Origin: Sulfuriferula plumbiphila | GTDB taxonomy: Bacteria > Pseudomonadota > Gammaproteobacteria > Burkholderiales > Sulfuriferulaceae | Assembly (NCBI RefSeq): GCF_009938015.1 | Contig: NZ_AP021884.1 | Span: 3,350,585-3,414,584, forward strand | Direction of reading: 5' to 3' | DNA: 64,000 bases | Part shown: positions 28,401 to 36,418 of the stretch, one piece after another | Layout of the letters: each line of letters begins with the position of its first letter | How positions within the stretch are numbered: position 1 is the stretch's first letter | The notes under the pieces: generated by a model | What the model saw: the letters and a program-made list of their open reading frames with translations, nothing else | Told to the model about the DNA's origin: nothing | Database searches by the model: none | Program-made: the position numbers and the translations under genes

Positions 28401-28702
28401 TGCTTGGCACGCCGCTGCTGGCGCGCTTTTTCGACCCCGGCCAATACTGCTTTGCACATAATGAACTGACGTATCTCGACGCCCATGGCGAGTCGCGGCG
28501 TATCGACCGTGTGGTGGGCTTGGCAGACGCAGTCTGGGTGCTCGATTACAAATCCGGCAGCGACGCCAGCGCTGCACAACTCGCCACCCGTCACCGTGCC
28601 CAGCTGGAGGATTACCGTACCGCGATCCGCCATCTTCACCCCGGCCAGCCCGTGCGCTGCGCGGTGATTGCCGCAGATGGACGGATGATCGAGATTGAAT
28701 AG
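25418..28702 (+). CDS. addA: AddA-type UvrD-family helicase/exonuclease
   Basis: The 1094-residue protein has the helicase motifs in order: Walker A (EACAGSGKTWLLVSR), Ia (ITFTRKAAREMRARL), II (HILLDEFQDTNPLQW), III (VGDPKQSIYRFRGAE), V (TIHGAKGLEAPIVW) and VI (NLLYVAMTRARQALI). The C-terminal nuclease has RIDRVVGL and VWVLDYKSG. The GTG start at 25418 overlaps the addB stop (GTGA) and has GGAGG at 25406-25411; the frame extends upstream through addB but that part is not native. The stop is followed within 60 bp by a small hypothetical gene. Confidence 0.93.
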   Translation: MTPGEFNRTALNPRQAVVVEACAGSGKTWLLVSRMVRLLLDEVAPSEILAITFTRKAAREMRARLDDWLRFMATAEDDAVRAFLAERALPPETIEALLPRARGLFEAVLNAQPGITISTFHAWFLTVIERAPLEAGLAGFSLAEQTHALEAAAWDALADDLARAPTAPLALAMQGLLADIGLYNTRALLSAFLARRGEWWAFTEGQPDRAAYAVAQLEAALPVAPDADVAGALLGDAAWVALMWEYLKLLGQHTPTSIKMAQTCELALSANASADDCFDTLCAAILTQHGEIRKTLSYSVTHAKKMGECALLRLLELHQTVGARLMAAQAARQTQRVYQFNRQALRLGDALLEHYQALKHARRVLDFADVEWQVARLLSDSDQAEYLQYKLDARYRHILLDEFQDTNPLQWRVLQSWFDTAEQAGRMPTVFLVGDPKQSIYRFRGAEAQLFDLAGNYLTGRGAAYLTQHTTRRSAPPVVQAVNQTFAAVKNEYALFRPHAAHDAQRAGRVEVLALAQAPEQAVIEHGYRNPLTTPYSDADTGVRELEAQQLARRLNQIIGHWLIDDETTGARRAEYRDVMILVRSRTHLPVYERALKAARIPFATTRRGGLLDALEVGDLLSLLAFLTTPDADLHLARVLRAPLFDCADTDLLMLAGAEGDTWRQRLRTLVHNGHASPALQRAATLLTDWHTRAGRLPVHDLLDNIYFTGEVQARYAAAAPTALIPGIHANLDALMELALTIEGGRYPSLPRFLHEIDLLQQTGNDASPDEGKTAQLDNAVTLHTIHGAKGLEAPIVWLLDAGARKARTDAYTVLTDWPPGAARPAHFSVYGDKTLRASFQADFFDAEARHAQRENFNLLYVAMTRARQALIVSGASSKSQNDNWHGQILAALRTDADAASVTFGADLDAPMPASTPVVPAPATLAALSAGLNQPQPTGRRIAPVGSSEISYGIVLHAILERITPPARAPAAMALKTELGNPAEFDSAWQHAQRLLGTPLLARFFDPGQYCFAHNELTYLDAHGESRRIDRVVGLADAVWVLDYKSGSDASAAQLATRHRAQLEDYRTAIRHLHPGQPVRCAVIAADGRMIEIE

Positions 28703-28722
28703 GGACTGCTGTTCTCTATACT
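28695..28722 (+). promoter_or_regulatory. Sigma-70 promoter for the 28763 gene
   Basis: TTGAAT at 28695-28700 and TATACT at 28717-28722 are separated by 16 bases. The -35 overlaps the addA stop. The spacing to the start codon (41 bases) fits. Confidence 0.6.
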
Positions 28723-28762
28723 GATGATGCATATACGCAAACCACCTTTACAAGGAACTGCC

Positions 28763-29017
28763 ATGTTAACCAGCTTTCTCAACGAATATCGCAGCCTGCC
28801 CGTCAGTGACGCCAGCAACAGGGTTGTATCCTGGCATGTGTTCCGCACCATCAGCGAAGCTGAGGAATACGCAGAGAGCATCAGACTGGGGGACGGCCAG
28901 CGTATCGTCGGCGGAATGGATGCCGACAGCGTCGGCAAATTATGGTGGGTGGGCGTGGAAGTGGATGATATTGCATGCTGGGGCAACCCGGCGGCGGTGA
29001 ACAAACACGCCGAATGA
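28763..29017 (+). CDS. Small hypothetical protein
   Basis: This 84-residue soluble protein has no signal peptide. ATG 28763 has CAAGGAAC before it. Residues 20-75 read WHVFRTISEAEEYAESIRLG, then a GMDADSVGKLWWVGVEVDDI block, and may form a small alpha/beta fold. I do not recognise the family. It has its own promoter and lies between addA and the minus-strand protein-quality-control cassette. Confidence 0.6.
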   Translation: MLTSFLNEYRSLPVSDASNRVVSWHVFRTISEAEEYAESIRLGDGQRIVGGMDADSVGKLWWVGVEVDDIACWGNPAAVNKHAE

Positions 29018-29150
29018 GCGCGGCCAGGGCCATCATGCTGGCGGTATTTGTTGGGCATGGCAAGCCGCTGGCGCGACTCTTGCCTTGGACGTCGCGCCAG
29101 TTGTGCAAGGAATTGGCCATTCGAGCTTTTCCAAAAGAGGCACTGCATGA

Positions 29151-30995
29151 CTAATTGGGGGAATTTCCGGTTCCGCCAAGGGGTGGGGCCACCAGATTCT
29201 TGGTCAGCTCGCGGATGGCCGTCTCGTCCAGGGTCTCCTTCGCCAGCAGCTCCGCCGCACAGCGTTCCAGCACCGGCTGGTTCGCCTCCAGGATGCCAAA
29301 GGCGCGAGCGAACACGGTTTTGATGATGGCGCGGATGGCCTCGTCGATGCGTGTCTGGGTGGATTCGGCCACGCGGCAGCCGCCGCTCGTCATCTCCGGC
29401 ACGTCCAGGAAGCGTGGCCGCTGGGCTTCGTATGCGATGTAGCCCAGATCCTCGTCCATACCGTAGCGGCCGACCATGTCGCGGGCAATGTCGGTGGCCT
29501 TGGCCAAGTCGTCGGCGGCACCGGTGGAAAGCCTGCCGAACACCAGCTTCTCGGCAGCGCGTCCACCCAGCAGCACAGCGATTTTGTTTTCCAGTTCCTC
29601 GCGGGTCATGAGATAGCGGTCCTCGGTGGGGCGCTGGATGGTATAGCCCAGGGCACCGATGCCGCGCGGGATGATGGACACCTTGTGCACCGGGTCGGTG
29701 CCCGGCAGGGCCAGCGCCACCAGGGCATGGCCCATCTCGTGGTAAGCAACCGTGCGCCGTTCCTTGTCGTTCAGCACCCGGTTCTTCTTCTCCAGGCCAG
29801 CGATAATGCGTTCTACCGCGCGGGTGAAGTCGTCCAGGGTTACGCCCTCAGCGCGGCGGCGGGTGGCCATCAGCGCCGCCTCGTTCACCAGATTGGCCAG
29901 ATCCGCCCCGGAAAAGCCGGTGGTGAGCGCGGCCACCTGTTCCAGATCCACGTCCGGCGCGAGTTTGATTTTCTTCACGTGCACCTTGAGGATGTCCACG
30001 CGGCCCTTCTTGTCCGGCCGGTCCACCAGCACCTGGCGGTCGAAGCGCCCGGCGCGCAGCAACGCCGGATCGAGGATTTCCGGCCGGTTGGTGGCGGCAA
30101 GGATGATAAGGCCCACGGAGGCGTCGAAGCCATCCATCTCCACCAGCAGCTGGTTGAGCGTCTGCTCCCGCTCGTCGTGGCCGCCGATGGGACCGGCGCC
30201 GCGGGCGCGGCCCAGGGCGTCCAGCTCGTCGATGAAAATGATGGCCGGCGCTTTCTCCCGCGCCTGCTCGAACAGGTCGCGCACCCGCGCCGCGCCCACG
30301 CCCACGAACATTTCCACGAACTCGGAGCCGGAGATGGAAAAGAACGGCACCCGCGCCTGGCCCGCCACCGCCTTGGCCAGCAGGGTCTTGCCGGTGCCGG
30401 GCGGCCCCACCAGCAGCACCCCCTTGGGAATGCGTGCGCCGAGCCGGCCATATTCCTGGGGGGTTTTCAGGAAATCCACCACTTCCTGCAGGTCCGCCTT
30501 GGCCTCGTCCACCCCCGCCACATCGTCGAAGGTGACGCCCGTGTCCTGTTCCACATAGACCTTGGCGCGGCTCTTGCCGATGGTCATGAAGCCGCCCATG
30601 CCCTGCTTCTCGGCGAAGCGGCGGAACAGGAAAAACCATACGGCGAAGAATGCCACCGTTGGCAGAATCCAGGACAGGATATCGCGCAGGAAGGTGCTTT
30701 CCACCACCCGGGCATACGACACGTGGTACTGGGACAGTCGCGCGGCCAGATCGGGCTCCACGCGGGTGGCGACGATCACGGTTTTGCCCTTGGCATCCGG
30801 AACCTTCAGCTTGCCGGTGATGGTCTTGTCAGTGATCAGCACCTCCGCCACCCGGCCTTGCGCCAGAGCCTGCTCGAACTCGCTGTAGGGCACCGGTTCC
30901 ACCGTGCGCGCGGCCTGCCACCAGTCCTGCAGCATGAGCAGCAGCAGCGCGGCGACGACCCAGTACATGAGGTTCCATTGGGTTTTTTGTTCCAT
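29151..30995 (-). CDS. ftsH: FtsH-like ATP-dependent membrane metalloprotease
   Basis: This 614-residue protein has a transmembrane helix at about 9-24, a periplasmic loop, and a second helix at about 106-124. The AAA domain shows Walker A GPPGTGKT (197-204), Walker [16 protein letters not shown] and the arginine-finger region RAGRFDRQV. The zinc protease has HEMGH at 419-423. FtsH complexes degrade misfolded and regulatory membrane proteins. It is the last gene of a three-gene minus-strand cassette with an HtpX-like protease and a CbpM-like regulator, as in stress-tolerance islands. It is therefore probably not the housekeeping FtsH. GAGGAG precedes the start. Confidence 0.93.
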   Translation of the reverse strand: MEQKTQWNLMYWVVAALLLLMLQDWWQAARTVEPVPYSEFEQALAQGRVAEVLITDKTITGKLKVPDAKGKTVIVATRVEPDLAARLSQYHVSYARVVESTFLRDILSWILPTVAFFAVWFFLFRRFAEKQGMGGFMTIGKSRAKVYVEQDTGVTFDDVAGVDEAKADLQEVVDFLKTPQEYGRLGARIPKGVLLVGPPGTGKTLLAKAVAGQARVPFFSISGSEFVEMFVGVGAARVRDLFEQAREKAPAIIFIDELDALGRARGAGPIGGHDEREQTLNQLLVEMDGFDASVGLIILAATNRPEILDPALLRAGRFDRQVLVDRPDKKGRVDILKVHVKKIKLAPDVDLEQVAALTTGFSGADLANLVNEAALMATRRRAEGVTLDDFTRAVERIIAGLEKKNRVLNDKERRTVAYHEMGHALVALALPGTDPVHKVSIIPRGIGALGYTIQRPTEDRYLMTREELENKIAVLLGGRAAEKLVFGRLSTGAADDLAKATDIARDMVGRYGMDEDLGYIAYEAQRPRFLDVPEMTSGGCRVAESTQTRIDEAIRAIIKTVFARAFGILEANQPVLERCAAELLAKETLDETAIRELTKNLVAPPLGGTGNSPN

Positions 30996-31038
30996 GCTTG
31001 CTCCTCTTCAACGTCAAGGGACGGCCACGGCCGCTCAG

Positions 31039-31982
31039 TCAGCGCCAGACCCCACCGGGATACCAGCGGGGCGGGCGGCGGATGGGGGAAGGACCGGCGC
31101 CGGACACGGCCGCCTCCTGCCAGATTTGTTTCGGGATCGAGCCGGACAGGGCGCGCAAGCGCTGGATGCGCTCTTCGGTGGACGGATGGGTGCGCAGCCA
31201 TGAGGGTTCCGGGTTGCCCCAGCCGGGCAGCAGCCAGGCGCGCCAGGCGCGCGAGACCTGTTCGATCTTCGCGAGCGCGTGGGCCAGACCTTCGGGGTCG
31301 CCTGTCAGGCGGGCGGCGGCGAGGTCGGCGTCCAACTCGCGCAGCCGCGACAATCCCAACTGGGCCAGCAGCGCCAGCTGCGGCGAGAAGACAAGCAGCA
31401 GCAGGCCCGGCCAGTTGATTTGCACCGCCTCTGCCAGCCACCAGGGCAAGGCCATCAGGAGGAAATCTGCCCGGTCAGGGCAAACAGCGAGGTCATCCGG
31501 CTCACATAGTCGGCCAGCCCCATCACCCGCAGGTCGTCGTGGACGATGTGGGCCATCTCATGGGCCAGCACGCCCGCCAGTTCGCGCGCCGTCAGGTTGC
31601 GCAGCAGGCCGTCCGTGAGGGCGATGGCCGAATCGTGGCGGCTGCCAAGCGCGAACGCGTTGACCATTGGGCTGGGCACGTAGTGCGGCACGGGCACGGC
31701 GGGCAGGCCGGCGCGTTCGGCCAGGGTCTCGATCATGCGCCAGACCTCGGGCGCCTCCTGCCGGGTGAGGGGTCGGGCGCGATACAGAGCGAGCGTCAAC
31801 CGGGAGACTGCAACCGGCTCGATCAGAAGGACGACGAGGCTGGCACCCAGGGCGAGCCACAACCCGGTCGCACCGGACAGAAGGCTGCCCACCAAAGTAC
31901 TGATGCCCAGCAGGACTGCCACCAGCAGCAGGCTCTGCAGCCGGTTGGCGACAACGTGGCGATGCCAGGCACGCACGCTCAT
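31039..31982 (-). pseudogene. htpX: HtpX-like M48 metalloprotease gene, split by a frameshift
   Basis: Two adjacent minus-strand frames together make one M48 protease. The first (31455-31982, 175 residues) has two membrane helices and the zinc motif HEMAH (in VLAHEMAHIVHDDL). The second (31039-31455, 138 residues) has the following helix region and the third zinc ligand in RELDAD, then RTHPSTEERI. The first ends at a TGA whose A is the first base of the next ATG (TGATG at 31457-31453). A missing base near ATTTCC would restore one frame reading GQIFLLMALPWW. No ribosome site precedes the second ATG. Either a genuine lesion, reinitiation-coupled halves, or a sequencing error could explain it. 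Confidence 0.75.
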
Positions 31983-32248
31983 TCCCCGCCGGCAAGGCGC
32001 AGAGCGTCCATTTCCACCAGCACGGCATCACAGCCCTGCTCGATCCCACGCATGCGCCGGGCGCGCAGCAGGGAGACGACGGCGGAGAAGCGCCACACCC
32101 CGGCCACCCCTTCCGCGTGGGAGAACAGGCCCTGCTTGATGTGGGCAAGCAACCTCTGCGGTTCCATATAGCAGGCGGCAGCCACCTGCTTCAGGGTGAG
32201 CCATGTTTCTTCCATCAGCGGTCCAATCAGGATGTCCTTGTCTTGCAT
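31979..32248 (-). CDS. MerR/CbpM-like helix-turn-helix regulator
   Basis: This 89-residue protein begins MQDKDILIG and contains WLTLKQVAAACYMEPQRLLAHI. This resembles the MerR-like helix-turn-helix of CbpM chaperone modulators and of the small DNA-binding protein at the head of stress-tolerance islands. A helical segment, RARRMRGIEQGCDAVLVEMDAL, follows. ATG 32248 is used because the upstream extension to 32365 has no family features. The stop overlaps the HtpX ATG by 4 bp (ATGA). A role in control of the downstream proteases, or in modulating a chaperone, is inferred. Confidence 0.78.
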   Translation of the reverse strand: MQDKDILIGPLMEETWLTLKQVAAACYMEPQRLLAHIKQGLFSHAEGVAGVWRFSAVVSLLRARRMRGIEQGCDAVLVEMDALRLAGGE

Positions 32249-32938
32249 CTTCAGTTTCTCGCCCGCGGATCGAAAGCGGGTTCCCGCGCCACGCCGATTC
32301 ATCCCGCCGAAGAAACGCAGCTGCAAATCCCGCAGGACCAGATTGGTGCTGGCGTGGACCACCATACGCCATCTGTATCCCGTATCAAATCAAGCCTGTT
32401 CGCCGGTTGCCAAATACCCGTCATCCCATGGCAGCACACTGGGCACATCCTGCTCTAACGCCAGCCCAACGCGTTGTGCGAAAGGCAAAAAATGGTCGCA
32501 TGAAGCTTCAGGTTACATCCCAGCGCTGCGCCAGAACCGGCCAGCCTCGCCCTTTTTGGCCTTGGCCGGTTTGGTGTTGCCGTAACACGCAAGCGTAAAC
32601 AAGTGTGGATTCATAGCGGCAACAGGCATGTGGCCCCGTTTCAGCAACGGTTTGCTTACCTGCCACCTCCCGGACGATCATAAGGTCGATTACAACCTGT
32701 CAGCAAGCGCATATTGCACCTGTCCCCCAAGATACAATAAAAAACTGCAAATCTTGTTTCCCGGGTATGTCGAACTACCGGAGCTTGTCGACAGCACTCC
32801 TTTGGTGGTCATCGCTCAATGCCAGTTACGGGTCAGTAGTGTCCATTTGTAGCGCATCACAGATCGATGCACAATATGGGCCGCACCCATTCCAGCACAC
32901 TTCGATCGCGTTAAATCGTACCAGTAATCCCGATAGCG
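32249..32938. other. Long intergenic region between the cassette and the DUF3820 gene
   Basis: About 690 bases contain no gene I can support. Overlapping short plus-strand frames (such as 32196-32598) have unnatural composition. The cassette promoter should lie at 32250-32450, but no convincing sigma-32 or sigma-70 element was identified. The composition becomes more A/T-rich towards 32700-32760. The region may hold the right edge of the acquired cassette. Confidence 0.35.
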
Positions 32939-33151
32939 ATGAATCCCGAAGATTTACAACGCCTGGTTACCCGCGTCATGCCTTACGGCAAGTACAAAGG
33001 CCGCCTGATTGCCGATCTGCCCGGACAGTATCTTAACTGGTTTGCTCGCACAGGCTTTCCACCCGGCGAAATCGGTCGTCTATTGGCGTTGATGCAGGAG
33101 CTGGATCACAACGGTCTTTCCTCGCTGCTTGATCCTTTACGAAAGCGATAA
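32939..33151 (+). CDS. DUF3820-family protein
   Basis: This 70-residue protein carries the DUF3820 signature MPYGKYKGRLIADLPGQYLNWF, followed by FPPGEIGRLLALMQELDHNGL. The family is widespread in proteobacteria and has been linked to quorum-sensing-regulated factors in Pseudomonas, but its function is unknown. The gene is close to the convergent DUF3617 gene (5 bp apart). Confidence 0.85.
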   Translation: MNPEDLQRLVTRVMPYGKYKGRLIADLPGQYLNWFARTGFPPGEIGRLLALMQELDHNGLSSLLDPLRKR

Positions 33152-33156
33152 GGAGA

Positions 33157-33684
33157 TCACTGCGGCGGCTTCACCGCTCCGCAACTTGCACTCATCCATC
33201 GACCGCTGATATCAGCGTGCTCCTTGACGGGGGCGCCTTGTGCAACGCCGTCGAATTCAGTTCGTCCGGTGAAGTTCTCCGGGTTGGCAAACACCGCTTG
33301 CGCCGTTCCATTCCCCTTCAGCTTGGGGTTGGCACAAACGAAGTCCCAGGTGTATGTGTTGCCGGCATGAGTGGCGTTTTGGGCAATACATCCGGATTTA
33401 TTTTGATAAAAACCGGGCGGGATTTTTTGGTCGGCCATTTTCTGGGTTACGCAAACACTGGACATTGCTGCGCCATTTTGAATTTGGGGCATATCCACTC
33501 CGTGCTGCTTGGCCAGGTTCATTAAACTTTGCATTTGATCTGGTGGAATCTGTGACACTAGGCGCAACAGGTCTGACGTCGTGGTGATTTCCCATAATCC
33601 GGGACGCATGTCGTTTTCTGCCGAGCAGGCAGTAGATACCGGCAATGAGGATACGAAAACAAGGGCAAGAAGGGTTTTGCGCAT
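33157..33684 (-). CDS. DUF3617-family periplasmic protein
   Basis: This 175-residue protein has a signal peptide ending near TACSA. It has the DUF3617 pattern MRPGLWEITTT near the N-terminus, a CVTQKMADQKIPP block, paired cysteines (CIAQNA and FVCANP) and a closing SGRWMSASCG. ATG 33684 is preceded by GGAGATTC. The family function is unknown; it is expected in the periplasm. Confidence 0.85.
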   Translation of the reverse strand: MRKTLLALVFVSSLPVSTACSAENDMRPGLWEITTTSDLLRLVSQIPPDQMQSLMNLAKQHGVDMPQIQNGAAMSSVCVTQKMADQKIPPGFYQNKSGCIAQNATHAGNTYTWDFVCANPKLKGNGTAQAVFANPENFTGRTEFDGVAQGAPVKEHADISGRWMSASCGAVKPPQ

Positions 33685-33843
33685 TGAATCTCCTGAAGGC
33701 AATTGATGTTACACAACTTGCAGAGAGCGTATCACCTGGCAAGTTCAGAATATTGCCGATTCAACATAAAGTTTGTTATTACCGCGCCAACTCCATGTTC
33801 TCTTTTCTGTGTGGCTTAAATTATTTCTCCAAGTTAAAAAACC

Positions 33844-35556
33844 ATGAAAAATGCGCTCGATACCGTGCTGGCGTACCACCAGCGCACCAAGCATCATTTG
33901 CAAGGCTATGCTGCCGGGCCGGGCGAGCTGGACTGGAAAAATCAGCCCGATCCTTTCCGCAGTTTTGTTGGCAGCCCGCAGCTGGAACTGCCTTTGCTGG
34001 CCGCTGCGCCGCACCCGCCCTATGCCGACCTATACACGCCGGGGAAGATCGCGCCGCAGGCGCTGACGCTGAACAGCATCGCTGCCCTGCTCGAGCTCTC
34101 CTTCGGTCTCTCTGCATGGAAACAATACGATAGCGCACGCTGGGCGCTGCGCTGCAACCCGTCCAGCGGCAATCTTCACCCGACCGAAGCTTACCTGGTG
34201 AGCGCAGGCTGCAATGGTCTCGAGGATGGCGTGCACCACTATGTGAGCCGCGATCACCTGCTCGAGCAGCGCTGCCGCTTCGACACGGCAACCGATGGGA
34301 GCGAGCGCATCCTGCCGCCCGGTTCATTTCTGGTGGGACTAACTTCGATCCATTGGCGCGAAGCCTGGAAATACGGCGAACGCGCATTTCGGTATTGCCA
34401 GCATGACGTTGGCCATGCGATTGCCGCCGTGCGCTATGCAGCCGCCACGCTGGGTTGGCAGGCAGGTGTGCTGAGTACATGGGGCGACGCGGAGATCGGC
34501 GCGATCCTTGGCGTTGACCGCGACCCGGATTTTGGCGCGGCCGAACGTGAATGGTCGGATACGATTTTGCTGGTGACAGCGTCAGCGCCGGGTTGCGCCG
34601 CCGACGCACCCAGCCGCGCCGCGCTGATGAACGCTGCACGACGCGGCCAATGGCTGGGGCACGCGAATGTACTGGCTGCACATCATTCGCACCGATGGCC
34701 GGTGATTGATGAAGTGGCGCATGCCTGCGCGAAATCCGCGACGCAGGAGACCAGCTGGCGGCCACCCGCGCTGCCCGAGCCGGCCGGCAACGCGGGTGCT
34801 CACACGGCCGTCGAAATCATCCGCCAGCGACGCAGCGCACAAGCCTTCGACGCTATCGCCCCGCCGCTGCCTGCCGATACCTTCTACCGCATGCTGGACA
34901 TGAGCTTGCCGCGCCGCGCCGTGCCGCCCTGGGACGCAATCGCGTGGGCGCCGCGCGTGCATTTGCTGCTGTTCGTCCATCGCGTCGACGATGTCGCGTC
35001 CGGGCTTTATCTTTTTCTGCGCAACGCGGGTATTGAAGCGAAATTGCGCGCGGGATTGAACCCCGATTTCGAGTGGGTGCGAACACAAGGCTGCCCGGCG
35101 CATTTTTCACTGTTCCGGCTGGTTGCGGCTGATGCCAGGAATGCGGCACGCACCTTGTCCTGCCATCAGGATATCGCCGCCGACGGCGCATTCAGCCTCG
35201 CCATGCTGGCCGAATATGACACCAGCCTGGCACTGGGGCCATGGGCCTACCGCCAGCTATTCTGGGAAGCCGGCATGCTGGGACAGGTGCTCTACCTCGA
35301 GGCCGAAGCGGCGGGTGTGCGCGGCACCGGAATCGGCTGTTACTTTGACGATGCGGTACATGACTTGCTGGGCATCAAGGATACTTTCATCCAGAGCATG
35401 TACCACTTTACCGCCGGGGCTGCGCTTGAGGATACCCGCCTGCAGACGCTGCCTGCTTATGCGCATCTGGAGCGGGATATGCGGCTAAGTGAGCGCGACG
35501 CTGACGGAACGATCCGCAGCATCACGCCGTTCATTATCAGGACGGATTCTCGTTAA
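33844..35556 (+). CDS. SagB/ThcOx-type dehydrogenase with two nitroreductase domains
   Basis: This 570-residue protein contains two nitroreductase-like domains. The N-terminal half has ARWALRCNPSSGNLHPTEAYLV, followed by HDVGHAIAAVRYAAATLGW. The second half has VEIIRQRRSAQAFD and GPWAYRQLFWEAGMLGQVLYLEA, ending with GTGIGCYFDDAVHDLLGI. SagB enzymes are FMN-dependent and oxidise azolines to azoles in peptide natural products, but no cyclodehydratase or precursor gene is seen nearby, so the substrate is open. The last 20 bp overlap the convergent glycine-zipper gene. Confidence 0.83.
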   Translation: MKNALDTVLAYHQRTKHHLQGYAAGPGELDWKNQPDPFRSFVGSPQLELPLLAAAPHPPYADLYTPGKIAPQALTLNSIAALLELSFGLSAWKQYDSARWALRCNPSSGNLHPTEAYLVSAGCNGLEDGVHHYVSRDHLLEQRCRFDTATDGSERILPPGSFLVGLTSIHWREAWKYGERAFRYCQHDVGHAIAAVRYAAATLGWQAGVLSTWGDAEIGAILGVDRDPDFGAAEREWSDTILLVTASAPGCAADAPSRAALMNAARRGQWLGHANVLAAHHSHRWPVIDEVAHACAKSATQETSWRPPALPEPAGNAGAHTAVEIIRQRRSAQAFDAIAPPLPADTFYRMLDMSLPRRAVPPWDAIAWAPRVHLLLFVHRVDDVASGLYLFLRNAGIEAKLRAGLNPDFEWVRTQGCPAHFSLFRLVAADARNAARTLSCHQDIAADGAFSLAMLAEYDTSLALGPWAYRQLFWEAGMLGQVLYLEAEAAGVRGTGIGCYFDDAVHDLLGIKDTFIQSMYHFTAGAALEDTRLQTLPAYAHLERDMRLSERDADGTIRSITPFIIRTDSR

Positions 35557-36088
35557 CCGGCGGGGTGAGAACCAGTTGGCCGTCCCTGACAGGTATGTGC
35601 TGACCCGGATCGTAGTCCATGCGCACCACGCCCTGTTTCTCGCCCAGATGGTAGGTCACGTTGTAGCCCAGTATTTTCTTTTGGTTGCTGTACTCGGTTC
35701 TGCAGCGTGTATCCATGACCGTCTGCCGGTCGGATTCCTGCATGCTTTTCTGCACGCGGTTACCCGCATAGCCCCCGGCGGCTGCACCGGCTACGGTTGC
35801 CACGGTCTTGCCGTTGCCACCGCCGATCTGGTTGCCCAGAACCCCGCCCAGCACCGCGCCGATGGCAGTTCCGGCAATGCGGTCCTGATCCCGTACCGGC
35901 GCCTGGCGGGTGACGGGCACTTCCTTGCAAACCTTGTGCGCTGTGCGAATGTCCTTGGTCACCGGTTGCACATTGACGACGTCGGCATAGGTGGGTTCGG
36001 GATGCAGCACCTTATACCCGGCAACACCACCAATAGCGGTAACCGCCACTGCTCCGGCTACCACACCAATCAACATTGACTTATCCAT
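35537..36088 (-). CDS. Glycine-zipper 2TM protein (second copy)
   Basis: This 183-residue protein begins MDKSMLIGVVAGAVAVTAIGG, an uncleaved-looking N-terminal anchor. It has a glycine zipper at about residues 78-110 (GTAIGAVLGGVLGNQIGGGN, AGAAAGGYAGN). The C-terminal part (DTRCRTEYSNQKKILGYNVTYHLGEKQ) resembles the one at 7025-7627. GAGGAGGG precedes the ATG at 36088. It shares 20 bp of 3' overlap with the SagB gene. A structural envelope role is likely. Confidence 0.83.
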   Translation of the reverse strand: MDKSMLIGVVAGAVAVTAIGGVAGYKVLHPEPTYADVVNVQPVTKDIRTAHKVCKEVPVTRQAPVRDQDRIAGTAIGAVLGGVLGNQIGGGNGKTVATVAGAAAGGYAGNRVQKSMQESDRQTVMDTRCRTEYSNQKKILGYNVTYHLGEKQGVVRMDYDPGQHIPVRDGQLVLTPPVNENPS

Positions 36089-36282
36089 TATATCGCCCTC
36101 CTCATAACACACTGAAATGAATACTTATAGTATCAGCATAACCATGCAGGCCTGTTTCAAATCGTTTCAAAATAAAACATTTACAATCAGATTGTGACAG
36201 TGCTTTGAACATACTTATTTGACCTAAAAAATTCCGCCTGGTTTTCCAGTAAAACATGCAATTTCCACGCACAAATTGCAGC

Positions 36283-36297
36283 GCACCCAAGTGGTGC
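36283..36297 (+). promoter_or_regulatory. NtrC-type binding dyad upstream of nasA
   Basis: GCACC-CAAGT-GGTGC matches the core of the NtrC consensus (GCACY-N5-GGTGC) perfectly. It lies about 120-130 bp upstream of the predicted sigma-54 start, a normal enhancer distance. Confidence 0.75.
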
Positions 36298-36390
36298 GGG
36301 GCGAACTGAAAGCGCACCTAAATTTGGCGCATTGCCTGACATGGAGATGGGTGATGAAAAAAACCCATTGATCTGTAAGTAAAAAACATC

Positions 36391-36406
36391 TGGCACGGCG
36401 ATTGCT
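36391..36406 (+). promoter_or_regulatory. Sigma-54 promoter of nasA
   Basis: TGGCACG-GCGA-TTGCT matches the -24/-12 consensus exactly, with 10 bases between GG (36392-36393) and GC (36404-36405). The start is expected at about 36416-36417, directly at the nasA ATG (36419). Confidence 0.9.
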
Positions 36407-36418
36407 AAATTGCAGTGC

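Larger units (their letters stand above)
36089..36418. other. Divergent regulatory region between the glycine-zipper gene and nasA
   Basis: This 330-base A/T-rich stretch has no gene. It holds the NtrC-like dyad at 36283-36297 and the sigma-54 element at 36391-36406, both annotated separately. A second imperfect dyad-like stretch (GCGCACC at 36311 to GGCGCA) does not meet the spacing of the first. Confidence 0.6.

Noticed and set aside
32196..32598. Overlapping plus-strand short frames near the cassette
   Set aside because: Composition is unnatural and they lie over the reading frame and promoter region of the CbpM-like gene.
36311..36330. Second NtrC site at nasA
   Set aside because: GCGCACC and GGCGCA do not pair with the N5 spacing of the consensus.
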